From Candidatus Nitrosocosmicus sp. (GTDB lineage: Archaea > Thermoproteota > Nitrososphaeria > Nitrososphaerales > Nitrososphaeraceae): a stretch of 7,340 bases of DNA. Under the pieces are notes generated by a model. That model did not search any database, had not been told where the DNA came from, and saw only the letters and a list, made by a program, of their open reading frames with translations. Shown here piece after piece: positions 1-5,844 of this stretch. Position numbers and translations under genes: made by a program. The stretch covers positions 1 through 7,340 of the forward strand of contig JAKDMR010000094.1 of the NCBI GenBank assembly GCA_030452275.1. The letters run 5' to 3'. Numbering within the stretch: position 1 is the stretch's first letter; each line of letters begins with the position of its first letter.

Positions 1-146
1 AGTGATAAATTGGTTATATCCCAGCTAAATAGTTTGAGTTAGGCGACAAAGCACATTAGTTAGGTTGTCAGGAGCAGATTACCGCTAAACCAAGGATCGA
101 TTCAATGCCTGCTATAGCTACTGGGTTTTACTTTCTGAAATCTTGA

Positions 147-458
147 TTAACAGCCAGTCGTATATGGTGGACTGCAACTTAATGCCTGCTTAGCCAAATC
201 TAGGTGCCTCTGTGCTCCTTCTGTATCGCCGTTCTGTAGAGAAGATTTTGCTTCATTGATATGACCTATTGCTTCTAGACAACCATCCTCATTGCATCCC
301 CCACCTCTTTCTTGATTGGAGTTAGAAGTATTGGATCCTTCCACAATAGAAGCCCAGACCATTTGAGAAGGTTCTAAAGAGAGTAGACCAACAATAGCTG
401 TTCCAAAAATCAACAGTATATTACATGACTTTAGACCAACCATGTTTCTGTTTTTCAT
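147..458 (-). CDS. Small secreted cysteine-containing helical protein, function unknown
   Basis: This 103-residue protein starts at an ATG. Residues 1-9 are basic/polar, residues 12-28 are strongly hydrophobic, and the stretch ends in V-W-A at 34-36, a plausible signal-peptidase site, so it is probably exported. The mature part has a Ser/Asn/Gly-rich linker (about 41-54) and then one amphipathic helical pair (about 59-93) with the pattern HINEAKSSLQNGD and RHLDLAKQAL. There are four cysteines in the mature part (55, 60, 95, 103), an even number that would allow two disulfides bracketing the helices, and two histidines (66, 85). The spaced His/Glu helical pattern recalls small periplasmic metal-binding proteins such as SmbP of ammonia oxidisers, but the resemblance is weak and no function is assigned. 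A TATA-like box at 484-490 lies about 29 bases upstream and supports this start. An in-frame ATG at 443 (Met6) is an alternative that would shorten the signal peptide only slightly. Confidence 0.75.
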   Translation of the reverse strand: MKNRNMVGLKSCNILLIFGTAIVGLLSLEPSQMVWASIVEGSNTSNSNQERGGGCNEDGCLEAIGHINEAKSSLQNGDTEGAQRHLDLAKQALSCSPPYTTGC

Positions 459-483
459 ACTGGAAGAGAAGAAGATGCCATGC

Positions 484-490
484 TATTTAT
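484..490 (-). promoter_or_regulatory. TATA-like box for the small secreted protein
   Basis: On the minus strand this reads ATAAATA and is centred about 29 bases before the ATG at 458. This is the spacing expected for an archaeal TBP site driving a transcript with almost no leader. The call rests on motif and spacing only; similar AT-rich words are common here. Confidence 0.4.
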
Positions 491-896
491 CAAGTCCTAT
501 ATACTATGATTACATATGTCCGTAAGTTTCACTATACTAAGTATATCTTGAACATGTTAGAACATGATGGTATAATTATAGAATCATTAAAAGATCAAAA
601 AGAATATGTAAGAACCTGATTAAACGAGTAAAATAAAACGATTTAGACGATGAAACAAATATCACTATAATAGCCATTAGAGCCTTGGAAGATTATTTGG
701 TTAAGTATGAGAATAAAAAGTAGGTGAATACACTGTTTAATAATAATCACCAGCAGACAAATATCTTGAATTGATATGCGTATAAAATAATTCTTTCTTT
801 AATTCTTGATTTTAATTCGTCCACGTTAATCAATCAAATTACATGTCCTTATATTCATTTTCTATATTTTATTTTTCAAGAATATCAGCAGAAAAA

Positions 897-906
897 AGTT
901 TTATAA
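897..906 (+). promoter_or_regulatory. TATA-like box upstream of the winged-helix-like gene
   Basis: The sequence TTTTATAAAC follows a purine-rich GAAAAAAG stretch that could serve as a BRE. Transcription would start near 929, giving a leader of about 30 bases before 961 that contains the AAGGAGA just before the start codon. A second candidate, AATATTAAA near 924-932, would give an almost leaderless transcript instead. Confidence 0.4.
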
Positions 907-960
907 ACTGTACGTTCAAATTCGAATATTAAAAAGAAAAAAGTCAACAAGAAAAGGAGA

Positions 961-1251
961 TTGGATGCCCTAAATGTGTACACTGAGGCGGAGGTTAATT
1001 ATTTTATCGATATGATAAAGGATGTAAAACCCTTTCCCAAGTTAAGAGATTTGAGGAAGATACTGTCTCCAACTCTATCATTGGACAAGATTAATGCTAT
1101 TCTAAAATACCTTGAAAGATCAAAACAGATCTTAGTGGATTTGGATGGCAATATAGTTTGGATAAAAAATAACAACGTGAAAGAGGCTGCAAATCTGTCA
1201 GAAACTGCTAATTTTTCCAAAGAATTTCTAGAACATTTTGGTAAATTATAG
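961..1251 (+). CDS. Small winged-helix-like protein (putative DNA-binding)
   Basis: This 96-residue protein starts at TTG. Residues 25-70 look like a compact winged helix: helix RDLRKIL (29-35), a short turn, helix SLDKINAILKYLERSK (40-55), then a beta-hairpin ILVDLDGNIVWIKN (57-70). The motif YLERS...D.DG.I.WI resembles small winged-helix proteins I associate with archaea, some of which act as transcription regulators; DNA binding is inferred, not shown. The C-terminal 25 residues are polar and probably flexible or a short helix. The start is uncertain: an AAGGAGA lies directly against the TTG, which is too close for normal ribosome spacing, and an in-frame GTG at 976 (residue 6) is an alternative. 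The SPFH gene follows after 58 bases but has its own TATA-like box, so co-transcription is not required. No effector-binding domain is visible. Confidence 0.75.
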   Translation: MDALNVYTEAEVNYFIDMIKDVKPFPKLRDLRKILSPTLSLDKINAILKYLERSKQILVDLDGNIVWIKNNNVKEAANLSETANFSKEFLEHFGKL

Positions 1252-1270
1252 TTCATGGAATTAACGTTGT

Positions 1271-1281
1271 AAATATTTAAA
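1271..1281 (+). promoter_or_regulatory. TATA-like box for the SPFH gene
   Basis: The sequence AAATATTTAAA is centred about 34 bases before the ATG at 1310, which predicts a transcript with a leader of only a few bases. No Shine-Dalgarno sequence lies in front of the ATG. This fits leaderless or near-leaderless initiation. Confidence 0.5.
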
Positions 1282-1309
1282 TCACGTATATTAGTAAGTT
1301 AATACAAAC

Positions 1310-2392
1310 ATGGTAGATTTTTTTAAATCAAAACGAAATAGGCGATTTACCCCAGATGGGGAACCACTGGAAGATGTAGGCGGTGGAGGTGGATTTGGTT
1401 TTTCTAGTCCATTAAAAATAGCTATACCTGCAATAATTGCTGTTATTATTATTTTTGTTGTTCTGACCTCTAGTTTGAAGATTGTTGAGGCTGGTAATCG
1501 TGGTGTATTACTAAAATTCGGTGCAGTTGATACCTCGGTTTCTTTAAGCGAAGGATTGCATTTTGTTTTGCCTTTTAGGGATACAATAGTGCCAATGGAA
1601 GTTAGAACCCAAAAGATTATTCAGAGCACCACTTCAGCTTCAAAAGATCTTCAAAATGTAGCGACTGAAGTCGCGTTGAATTATCGAATCGATCCAGCCA
1701 CTGTTCCAATTTTGTACAAGGAGATAGGTCTTGATTATTCTAATAGGGTTATAGTGCCAACAATTCAGGAGTCTGTTAAGCAAGTAACTGCTAGATATAA
1801 TGCAGAAGAATTGATTACTAAGAGAGATCAGGTAAAATCTGAAATAGAGGAAGTAATAGAGACTAGATTGACCCCTTACAATATTATTACGGACACGATA
1901 TCTATCACTGACTTCCAATTTTCAGACCAATTCGTTCAAGCGGTGGAGGCTAAAGTCCAAGCTGAGCAGCGTGCACTTCAAGCCCAGAATGAGCTACGAA
2001 GGATTCAGATTGAAGCCCAACAAATAGAAGCCACAGCCATAGGTGAACAAAAAGCAAATATTGCCTCTGCTGAAGGTCAACGCCAAGCTAATATACTTAG
2101 AGCTCAGGGAGAATCTGAAGCCATAAAAATCATTGATACTCAACTCCAAAACAGTACATCCTATCTGAATTGGCTTCAATCTCAACGATGGGATGGAAAA
2201 CTTCCCTTAGTTACTGGAAGCGGTGGAAGTGGAGCCGGAAGTGGTAATAATTTAGGAGCGATTCCGTTCATAGAGATTCCTATAGGAACCTCAGAATCTG
2301 AACCGACTTCAAACCCGGCAACAAACAGTACTAATTTTCCACTAACATCGACCCCTCCATTGCCCTCAACCTCTGCGCCGACTACACCCTAG
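1310..2392 (+). CDS. Membrane-anchored prohibitin-like SPFH domain protein
   Basis: This 360-residue protein belongs to the SPFH/prohibitin family, whose members form large membrane-attached ring or scaffold assemblies that organise membrane domains and modulate membrane proteases. Order of parts: a basic cytoplasmic-type N-terminus (KSKRNRR, 6-12), a glycine run (24-30), one transmembrane helix (about 34-54), an SPFH domain (about 55-215) and a long Ala/Gln/Glu-rich coiled coil (about 210-275). A WDGKLP motif (294-299), typical of prohibitin-type proteins, follows, then a Gly/Ser linker (302-313) and a Pro/Thr/Ser tail (330-360). Prohibitin-like hallmarks in the SPFH core are LNYRIDP (123-129), the LDYSNRVIVPTIQESVK stretch (141-157) and the RYNAEELITKRDQV stretch (162-175). 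The rest of the assembly is expected on the far side of the membrane from the N-terminus; orientation is inferred. No NfeD-type partner is adjacent, and the neighbouring guaB is unrelated in function. The prohibitin family call is firm; the cellular role is not known. Confidence 0.93.
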   Translation: MVDFFKSKRNRRFTPDGEPLEDVGGGGGFGFSSPLKIAIPAIIAVIIIFVVLTSSLKIVEAGNRGVLLKFGAVDTSVSLSEGLHFVLPFRDTIVPMEVRTQKIIQSTTSASKDLQNVATEVALNYRIDPATVPILYKEIGLDYSNRVIVPTIQESVKQVTARYNAEELITKRDQVKSEIEEVIETRLTPYNIITDTISITDFQFSDQFVQAVEAKVQAEQRALQAQNELRRIQIEAQQIEATAIGEQKANIASAEGQRQANILRAQGESEAIKIIDTQLQNSTSYLNWLQSQRWDGKLPLVTGSGGSGAGSGNNLGAIPFIEIPIGTSESEPTSNPATNSTNFPLTSTPPLPSTSAPTTP

Positions 2393-2406
2393 AGGACTAT
2401 TGGGTA

Positions 2407-2428
2407 CCCATTCACTTTTTTAAATGGG
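2407..2428 (+). terminator. Hairpin after the SPFH gene
   Basis: The arms CCCATT (2407-2412) and AATGGG (2423-2428) can pair with a 10-base loop that contains TTTTTT. The structure begins 15 bases after the SPFH stop codon. Archaeal termination usually relies on T-runs more than hairpins, so the T6 in the loop and a T7 at 2480-2486 may be the working parts. Confidence 0.35.
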
Positions 2429-2479
2429 CGATCTGTTGGTTAGATTAGATGCAATGATTCCGACCATACCATTCCTCTA

Positions 2480-2486
2480 TTTTTTT
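2480..2486 (+). terminator. T7 run, possible SPFH transcript end
   Basis: Seven T residues occur about 90 bases after the SPFH stop and about 120 bases before guaB. Oligo-T tracts on the non-template strand are the main intrinsic termination signal in archaea. Confidence 0.35.
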
Positions 2487-2589
2487 GGTAATAGGCAAAT
2501 TAGCATCTATTAGAAAAGAATAGCAGATATTAGTCTCGAGTCTATTCTCTGTATTTTTGATTATCTGAATAAATAGCAAAATGAAAACG

Positions 2590-2599
2590 CTTATAATCC
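2590..2599 (+). promoter_or_regulatory. TATA-like box for guaB
   Basis: The sequence CTTATAATCC is centred about 33 bases before a TTG at 2627 and about 12 bases before the ATG at 2606. If this is the working box, translation would begin at TTG 2627. A second candidate, GAATAAATAG (2568-2577), is centred about 34 bases before ATG 2606. The two boxes therefore support different starts. Confidence 0.4.
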
Positions 2600-2605
2600 T
2601 AGGAC

Positions 2606-4063
2606 ATGATATGGATTAAGGTAATATTGTACTTCAAAGAAGGCCTCACCTTTGATGACGTTCTCTTGGTGCCTAAGAAATCACCTATTGTATCTCGATC
2701 ACAAACCAGTCTAAAAACAAGACTTTCCTCAAATGTTAGTCTTAATATCCCGGTTATTAGTGCCAACATGGATTCGGTAACCGAATCGAGAATGGCAATC
2801 GCACTCGCAAGAGAGGGGGGAATTGGAATAATACATAGATTTATGACTATTCAAGACCAAGTAGAACAAGTTTTAAAGGTTAAGCGGAGTGAGTCTGTTG
2901 TTATTGAACAACCATATACCATTGATCCTAATAATACTATAAGGGATGCTAACTCGGTAATGTCAGAAAATGGAGTATCCGGATTGTTAGTAAAAGATTC
3001 CAATAATAAACTATGTGGAATACTTACACGTCGGGATACTGTTTTTGAAAGAAATCTAAATGTACTGGTCTCTGATTTGATGACTAGAGATGTTGTTTCT
3101 ACCAAAATTGGTACCACTATAGAACAAGCAAAAGAAATTCTTCATAGGAATAAAATTGAGAAATTGCCTGTAATAAATGAAAACGGCGAGATTAGCGGAC
3201 TTATTACTGGTAAAGATATCTTGAAAATGGATGAATATCCAAATGCTTCAAAAGATAAGAAAGGGAGATTGCTTGTTGGGGCCGCGGTAGGAGTAAAGGG
3301 TGATTACCTTGAAAGAACTGAGTCATTGTTAAACAATGGAGCCGATGTTATTGTTGTAGATATAGCACACGGGCATAGTGACAACGCGATAAATACTGTA
3401 AAATTAATTAAAAAAGCATTTCCTTCTTGTGAGCTTATAGCTGGAAATATTGCAACAGGAAGGGGAACTGAGGATTTAATAAAAGCAGGGGTAGATGCAG
3501 TTAAGGTAGGTGTTGGATCAGGTTCAATTTGCATCACCAGAATTGTCACTGGTTCTGGGGTTCCTCAACTTACAGCAATTATTGATAGTGTTAAAATGGG
3601 AAAGAAATACGATATCCCGATTATTTCCGATGGTGGAACTAGAACTTCAGGTGATATGACCAAAGCTTTAGCTGCAGGTTCGTCGTCTGTCATGATAGGG
3701 AGTATGTTTGGAGGAACTGATGAAAGCCCTGGCAAAACCCTGGTAAAAAATGGCAAAAAATATAAAATGTATAGAGGCATGGCATCTTTTTATGCTGCTT
3801 TAGGTAGAAGATATCGAGAAAACCCTGACTCAAGTTCTGATAATGAAGATTTAAATGACTATGTTCCAGAGGGGGTAGAAGCAATGGTGCCTTATAAAGG
3901 CAGCGTAATTGAAATTATAAGACAACTTGTTGGAGGGGTGAAGTCGGGACTAAGTTATTGTGGTGCCAATACAATCGGCAAAATGCAGGATAATGCAGAA
4001 TTCATTAAAATTACTCTCGCCGGTTACAAGGAGAGCCACCCTCATGATGTAGACGTAATTTAG
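2606..4063 (+). CDS. guaB: Inosine-5'-monophosphate dehydrogenase
   Basis: GuaB oxidises IMP to XMP with NAD+, the committed step to GMP, in the cytoplasm. The 485-residue protein is full length for the family. It has an N-terminal barrel part starting at EGLTFDDVLLVP (12-23) with the NMDSVTE segment (54-60). Two CBS domains (about 98-152 and 155-212) interrupt the barrel; in the family these bind adenine or guanine nucleotides for allosteric control. The barrel then resumes with VDIAHGHS (251-258), GNIATGRGTEDLI (280-292) and the active-site loop GVGSGSICITR with catalytic Cys309 and Thr311. IISDGGTR (339-346), the Arg402-Tyr403 dyad of the mobile flap and VPEGVEAMVPYKGS (420-433) follow. 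The loop has Ser305 where many relatives have Pro. The flap carries an acidic/serine insert (PDSSSDNEDLND, 407-418). Start: ATG 2606 gives a short unmatched leader; TTG 2627 (residue 8) would give MYFKEGLTFDDV, closer to usual GuaB N-termini. Confidence 0.97.
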   Translation: MIWIKVILYFKEGLTFDDVLLVPKKSPIVSRSQTSLKTRLSSNVSLNIPVISANMDSVTESRMAIALAREGGIGIIHRFMTIQDQVEQVLKVKRSESVVIEQPYTIDPNNTIRDANSVMSENGVSGLLVKDSNNKLCGILTRRDTVFERNLNVLVSDLMTRDVVSTKIGTTIEQAKEILHRNKIEKLPVINENGEISGLITGKDILKMDEYPNASKDKKGRLLVGAAVGVKGDYLERTESLLNNGADVIVVDIAHGHSDNAINTVKLIKKAFPSCELIAGNIATGRGTEDLIKAGVDAVKVGVGSGSICITRIVTGSGVPQLTAIIDSVKMGKKYDIPIISDGGTRTSGDMTKALAAGSSSVMIGSMFGGTDESPGKTLVKNGKKYKMYRGMASFYAALGRRYRENPDSSSDNEDLNDYVPEGVEAMVPYKGSVIEIIRQLVGGVKSGLSYCGANTIGKMQDNAEFIKITLAGYKESHPHDVDVI

Positions 4064-4076
4064 AATTTTCAATCTC

Positions 4077-4083
4077 TTTTTTT
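4077..4083 (+). terminator. T7 tract, probable guaB transcript end
   Basis: Seven consecutive T residues follow the guaB stop codon by 13 bases, after another T-rich stretch. This is the usual form of an archaeal intrinsic terminator. Confidence 0.55.
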
Positions 4084-4189
4084 ATTCGTAGCTGTTCTAA
4101 ATAGCGCTTTTTATATTGTGTAAATTGAATAACAAATTAGTGTTAAAGCATTTTCCTTATCCGCTCTTTTGTCACGCATAATCATGGTT

Positions 4190-4238
4190 GGTATAGCCCT
4201 GATCTTTCAGGGACTTTGGCAATACCGTAGGAAGTCCC
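4190..4238. repeat. Overlapping, mutually exclusive hairpins
   Basis: CCCTGA (4197-4202) pairs with TCAGGG (4207-4212) across a TCTT loop, and an outer GGTAT (4190-4194) pairs with ATACC (4222-4226). The alternative partner of the same GGG is GGGACTT (4210-4216) with AAGTCCC (4232-4238). Bases 4210-4212 are used by both, so only one fold can form at a time. This is the most GC-rich structure in the intergenic region. Confidence 0.4.
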
Positions 4239-4316
4239 ATATAGTAGCATTACCGATAATCTCATAGAACTGATTTGGGGATTTATTCGAGACGTGGTCA
4301 TGACTATGCTTATTAC

Positions 4317-4339
4317 TTTGATATTGTTTTATTATCAAA
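4317..4339. repeat. Inverted repeat TTTGATA/TATCAAA
   Basis: A perfect 7-bp stem (4317-4323 with 4333-4339) encloses a 9-base T-rich loop TTGTTTTAT. It lies between two convergent genes and may help end transcripts, but the stem is AT-rich and weak. Confidence 0.35.
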
Positions 4340-4477
4340 ATGATAGGTTAAGACATAGGAAGGTTTTATTACCGTATTTCAAAATGAACTCGAATTTTTA
4401 ATTTTAGTGACATCATCCAACCCATACTTGTCTGCTCAAGGACAACACTCTATCGAAAGAAATGTTCCTAAAAGAAA

Positions 4478-4497
4478 GTCATTTCCAACAAAATGAC
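4478..4497. repeat. Inverted repeat GTCATTT/AAATGAC
   Basis: A perfect 7-bp stem (4478-4484 with 4491-4497) closes a 6-base loop CCAACA. It is about 135 bases past the purA stop on the purA side of the intergenic region. No role can be assigned. Confidence 0.35.
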
Positions 4498-4556
4498 ATA
4501 ATATGATATCTCTCCATAACTACCAACGTGCGAACTCAATAGAATCATGCACTGGT

Positions 4557-4591
4557 CAAGATCAAAAACATTTTCTTAATCTTGCTTTTTG
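4557..4591. terminator. Possible bidirectional terminator hairpin near the purA 3' end
   Basis: CAAGAT (4557-4562) pairs with ATCTTG (4579-4584), and nested alongside it CAAAAA (4563-4568) can pair with TTTTTG (4586-4591). The plus strand has T5 directly after the first stem, and the minus strand has T5 in the loop. It lies about 40-75 bases past the purA stop codon. Confidence 0.3.
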
Positions 4592-4631
4592 AAGTTTCTA
4601 ACAAGAAGTTAATACATTAGGTTCTTAGAAA

Positions 4632-5642
4632 TTATTTGCTATTTCTTCTATCTATTGTATCCATTATCTCTGCTCCTGTCCCAATAATGGTCACTGGTAA
4701 CCCTGTCTCTGATTCAATATTATTCACAAATTCTTTAGCTTTTGAAGGTAATTTTGAAAAATCTGTAATACCTTTGGACTCTGGGAAAACAATGTCCAAT
4801 TTCGTTAACGCCACATGTGTTGCACTATTAATTCGAATGGCTTTCTTTGCCAAGTCGTAATCAAATGGAGCGGATCTTCTTTGTCTTCCCGTTACGCTTC
4901 CGAATTCTAACCAATTCCTCTCCTTTGCTTGCTCAGCACTTATTTCCGAATTTAATGGTCCTTCTCCTACTCTGGTAACATATGATTTAAAAACAATCAA
5001 AACTTCATCTACTTTTTTTGGGCCCACCCCGACATCAGAACAAATGGCCGAAGCTGAAACATCTTTTGATGTTACAAAAGGATACGTCCCATGAAAGAGT
5101 GACAAAAATGTACCTTGAGTCCCTTCAATTAGTACCTTTTCTTTGTTGTCTATTGAATGGTTAATGGAGTTACTAACATCTTCTAAAAATAAAGCAATTT
5201 CTGGAAAATCCTTTGCAAGTTTTAGACTTCTCAATGCTCGGTCTGCATTTGCGGGGCCAGTCCCTGTCCCCGTAGTACTGATCAATTTCTTTAAATGATC
5301 GCTATTATTGTCCCTATCTTGATGAATCTTTTCTATGACACCACATTGAAAATCTACAAAAGTCCTGTCAGTAGTATTGAATGTCTCTATTTCTTTCAAT
5401 AATATATTTGGTTCTATGAGGACACCAGCACCAATTAATAGTCTAGTATCTTTGTTTAATACTGCACTAGGTAACATTCGAACTTTGAACTCTTTGTTGT
5501 TTTGAACAAAAGTATGACCTGCATTAGGGCCTGCACCCCCTCTGGCTGCTATGTCATAGTTATCTCTTATAGAAAGATAAGCAACTATCTTTCCCTTTCC
5601 TTCATCTCCATAAAATCCACCTACAGTGACGATACAAGGCAT
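4632..5642 (-). CDS. purA: Adenylosuccinate synthetase (short archaeal type)
   Basis: PurA joins IMP and aspartate using GTP to make adenylosuccinate, the first committed step to AMP, in the cytoplasm. From the ATG at 5642 the protein has 336 residues, matching the compact archaeal form rather than the roughly 430-residue bacterial one. Motifs: GGFYGDEGKGK (8-18) with catalytic Asp13, NAGH (40-43) with catalytic His43, STTGTGTGPANADRA (122-136), EGTQG (173-177), GTYPFVTS (185-192), TGRQRR (251-256) in the substrate-binding region, TKLD (280-283) in the guanine-binding region. The frame stays open to an ATG at 5765, but the extra 41 residues are hydrophobic and unlike any PurA N-terminus, while MPCIVTVGG is the normal archaeal beginning. 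A TATA-like box about 29 bases before 5642 supports this start. The gene converges on guaB, its competitor for IMP, and diverges from the gene at 5845. Confidence 0.97.
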   Translation of the reverse strand: MPCIVTVGGFYGDEGKGKIVAYLSIRDNYDIAARGGAGPNAGHTFVQNNKEFKVRMLPSAVLNKDTRLLIGAGVLIEPNILLKEIETFNTTDRTFVDFQCGVIEKIHQDRDNNSDHLKKLISTTGTGTGPANADRALRSLKLAKDFPEIALFLEDVSNSINHSIDNKEKVLIEGTQGTFLSLFHGTYPFVTSKDVSASAICSDVGVGPKKVDEVLIVFKSYVTRVGEGPLNSEISAEQAKERNWLEFGSVTGRQRRSAPFDYDLAKKAIRINSATHVALTKLDIVFPESKGITDFSKLPSKAKEFVNNIESETGLPVTIIGTGAEIMDTIDRRNSK

Positions 5643-5666
5643 ACGGTATATTAGTAAGAAACATAG

Positions 5667-5676
5667 AATATTTAAT
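5667..5676 (-). promoter_or_regulatory. purA: TATA-like box for purA
   Basis: On the minus strand this reads ATTAAATATT and is centred about 29 bases before the ATG at 5642, predicting a leaderless purA transcript. It lies inside the upstream open frame, which argues against translation starting at 5765. Confidence 0.5.
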
Positions 5677-5816
5677 CCTAGTAGTTCTAATATTTCCTTC
5701 TGCATGAAATGAAAGACAATGATCTTTATATGCTGGAGTGAAAATCTATACTTCATTTTGATCATACCTGTGATGTTTTCAGTTGTTCAATGGGGGTCGC
5801 ACGAATTAGAAAGAAA

Positions 5817-5824
5817 AAAATATT
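5817..5824 (+). promoter_or_regulatory. TATA-like box for the 158-residue protein gene
   Basis: The sequence AAAATATT lies after a purine-rich GAAAGAAA stretch and is centred about 25 bases before the GTG at 5845. The spacing fits leaderless transcription, and no Shine-Dalgarno sequence precedes the GTG. Confidence 0.45.
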
Positions 5825-5844
5825 GTTGATTTTTTCAGACTCTT

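Larger units (their letters stand above)
459..960. other. About 500-base region without a convincing gene
   Basis: The region is very AT-rich and broken by stops in the frames I read. It contains a 7-base direct repeat GAACATG (550-556, 560-566) with a 10-base period, an inverted repeat TATACT-A-AGTATA (533-545), and a palindrome TATAATTATA (571-580). A short open stretch at 637-723 encodes a plausible protein C-terminus (ITIIAIRALEDYLVKYENKK) but has no start codon and sits just after an in-frame TAA. It may be a remnant of a decayed gene. The right end carries promoter elements for the gene at 961. I see no tRNA or other recognisable RNA. Confidence 0.5.
4064..4631. other. 568-base convergent intergenic region with several hairpins
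   Basis: This region separates the 3' ends of guaB and purA, much longer than needed for two transcript ends. It contains four short perfect inverted repeats (listed separately), a T7 tract just after guaB, and a 27-codon ORF at 4184-4267 (starting MVGIALIFQGLWQYRRK) that I do not trust as a gene. I see no tRNA, RNase P, SRP or C/D-box RNA pattern. By rough estimate, a couple of 6-7 bp stems are expected by chance in AT-rich DNA of this length, so structure alone does not prove an RNA gene. Confidence 0.5.

Noticed and set aside
425..619. Plus-strand 64-codon frame
   Set aside because: Its start overlaps the secreted-protein gene on the other strand, its composition is not protein-like at the front, and no promoter has the right spacing to its internal ATG at 506.
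637..723. Open stretch encoding a plausible C-terminus (IRALEDYLVKYENKK)
   Set aside because: There is no start codon and an in-frame TAA lies directly upstream. The preceding sequence is not convincingly coding in any single frame, so I mention it only as a possible remnant.
4064..4631. RNase P RNA, SRP RNA or box C/D RNA in the convergent gap
   Set aside because: I looked for the conserved core words of these RNAs and did not find them. GGAAGTCCC near 4231 is only superficially like an RNase P segment.
5643..5765. 41-residue N-terminal extension of PurA as a targeting or membrane segment
   Set aside because: PurA is cytosolic, the extension matches no PurA N-terminus, and it overlaps the probable purA TATA box.
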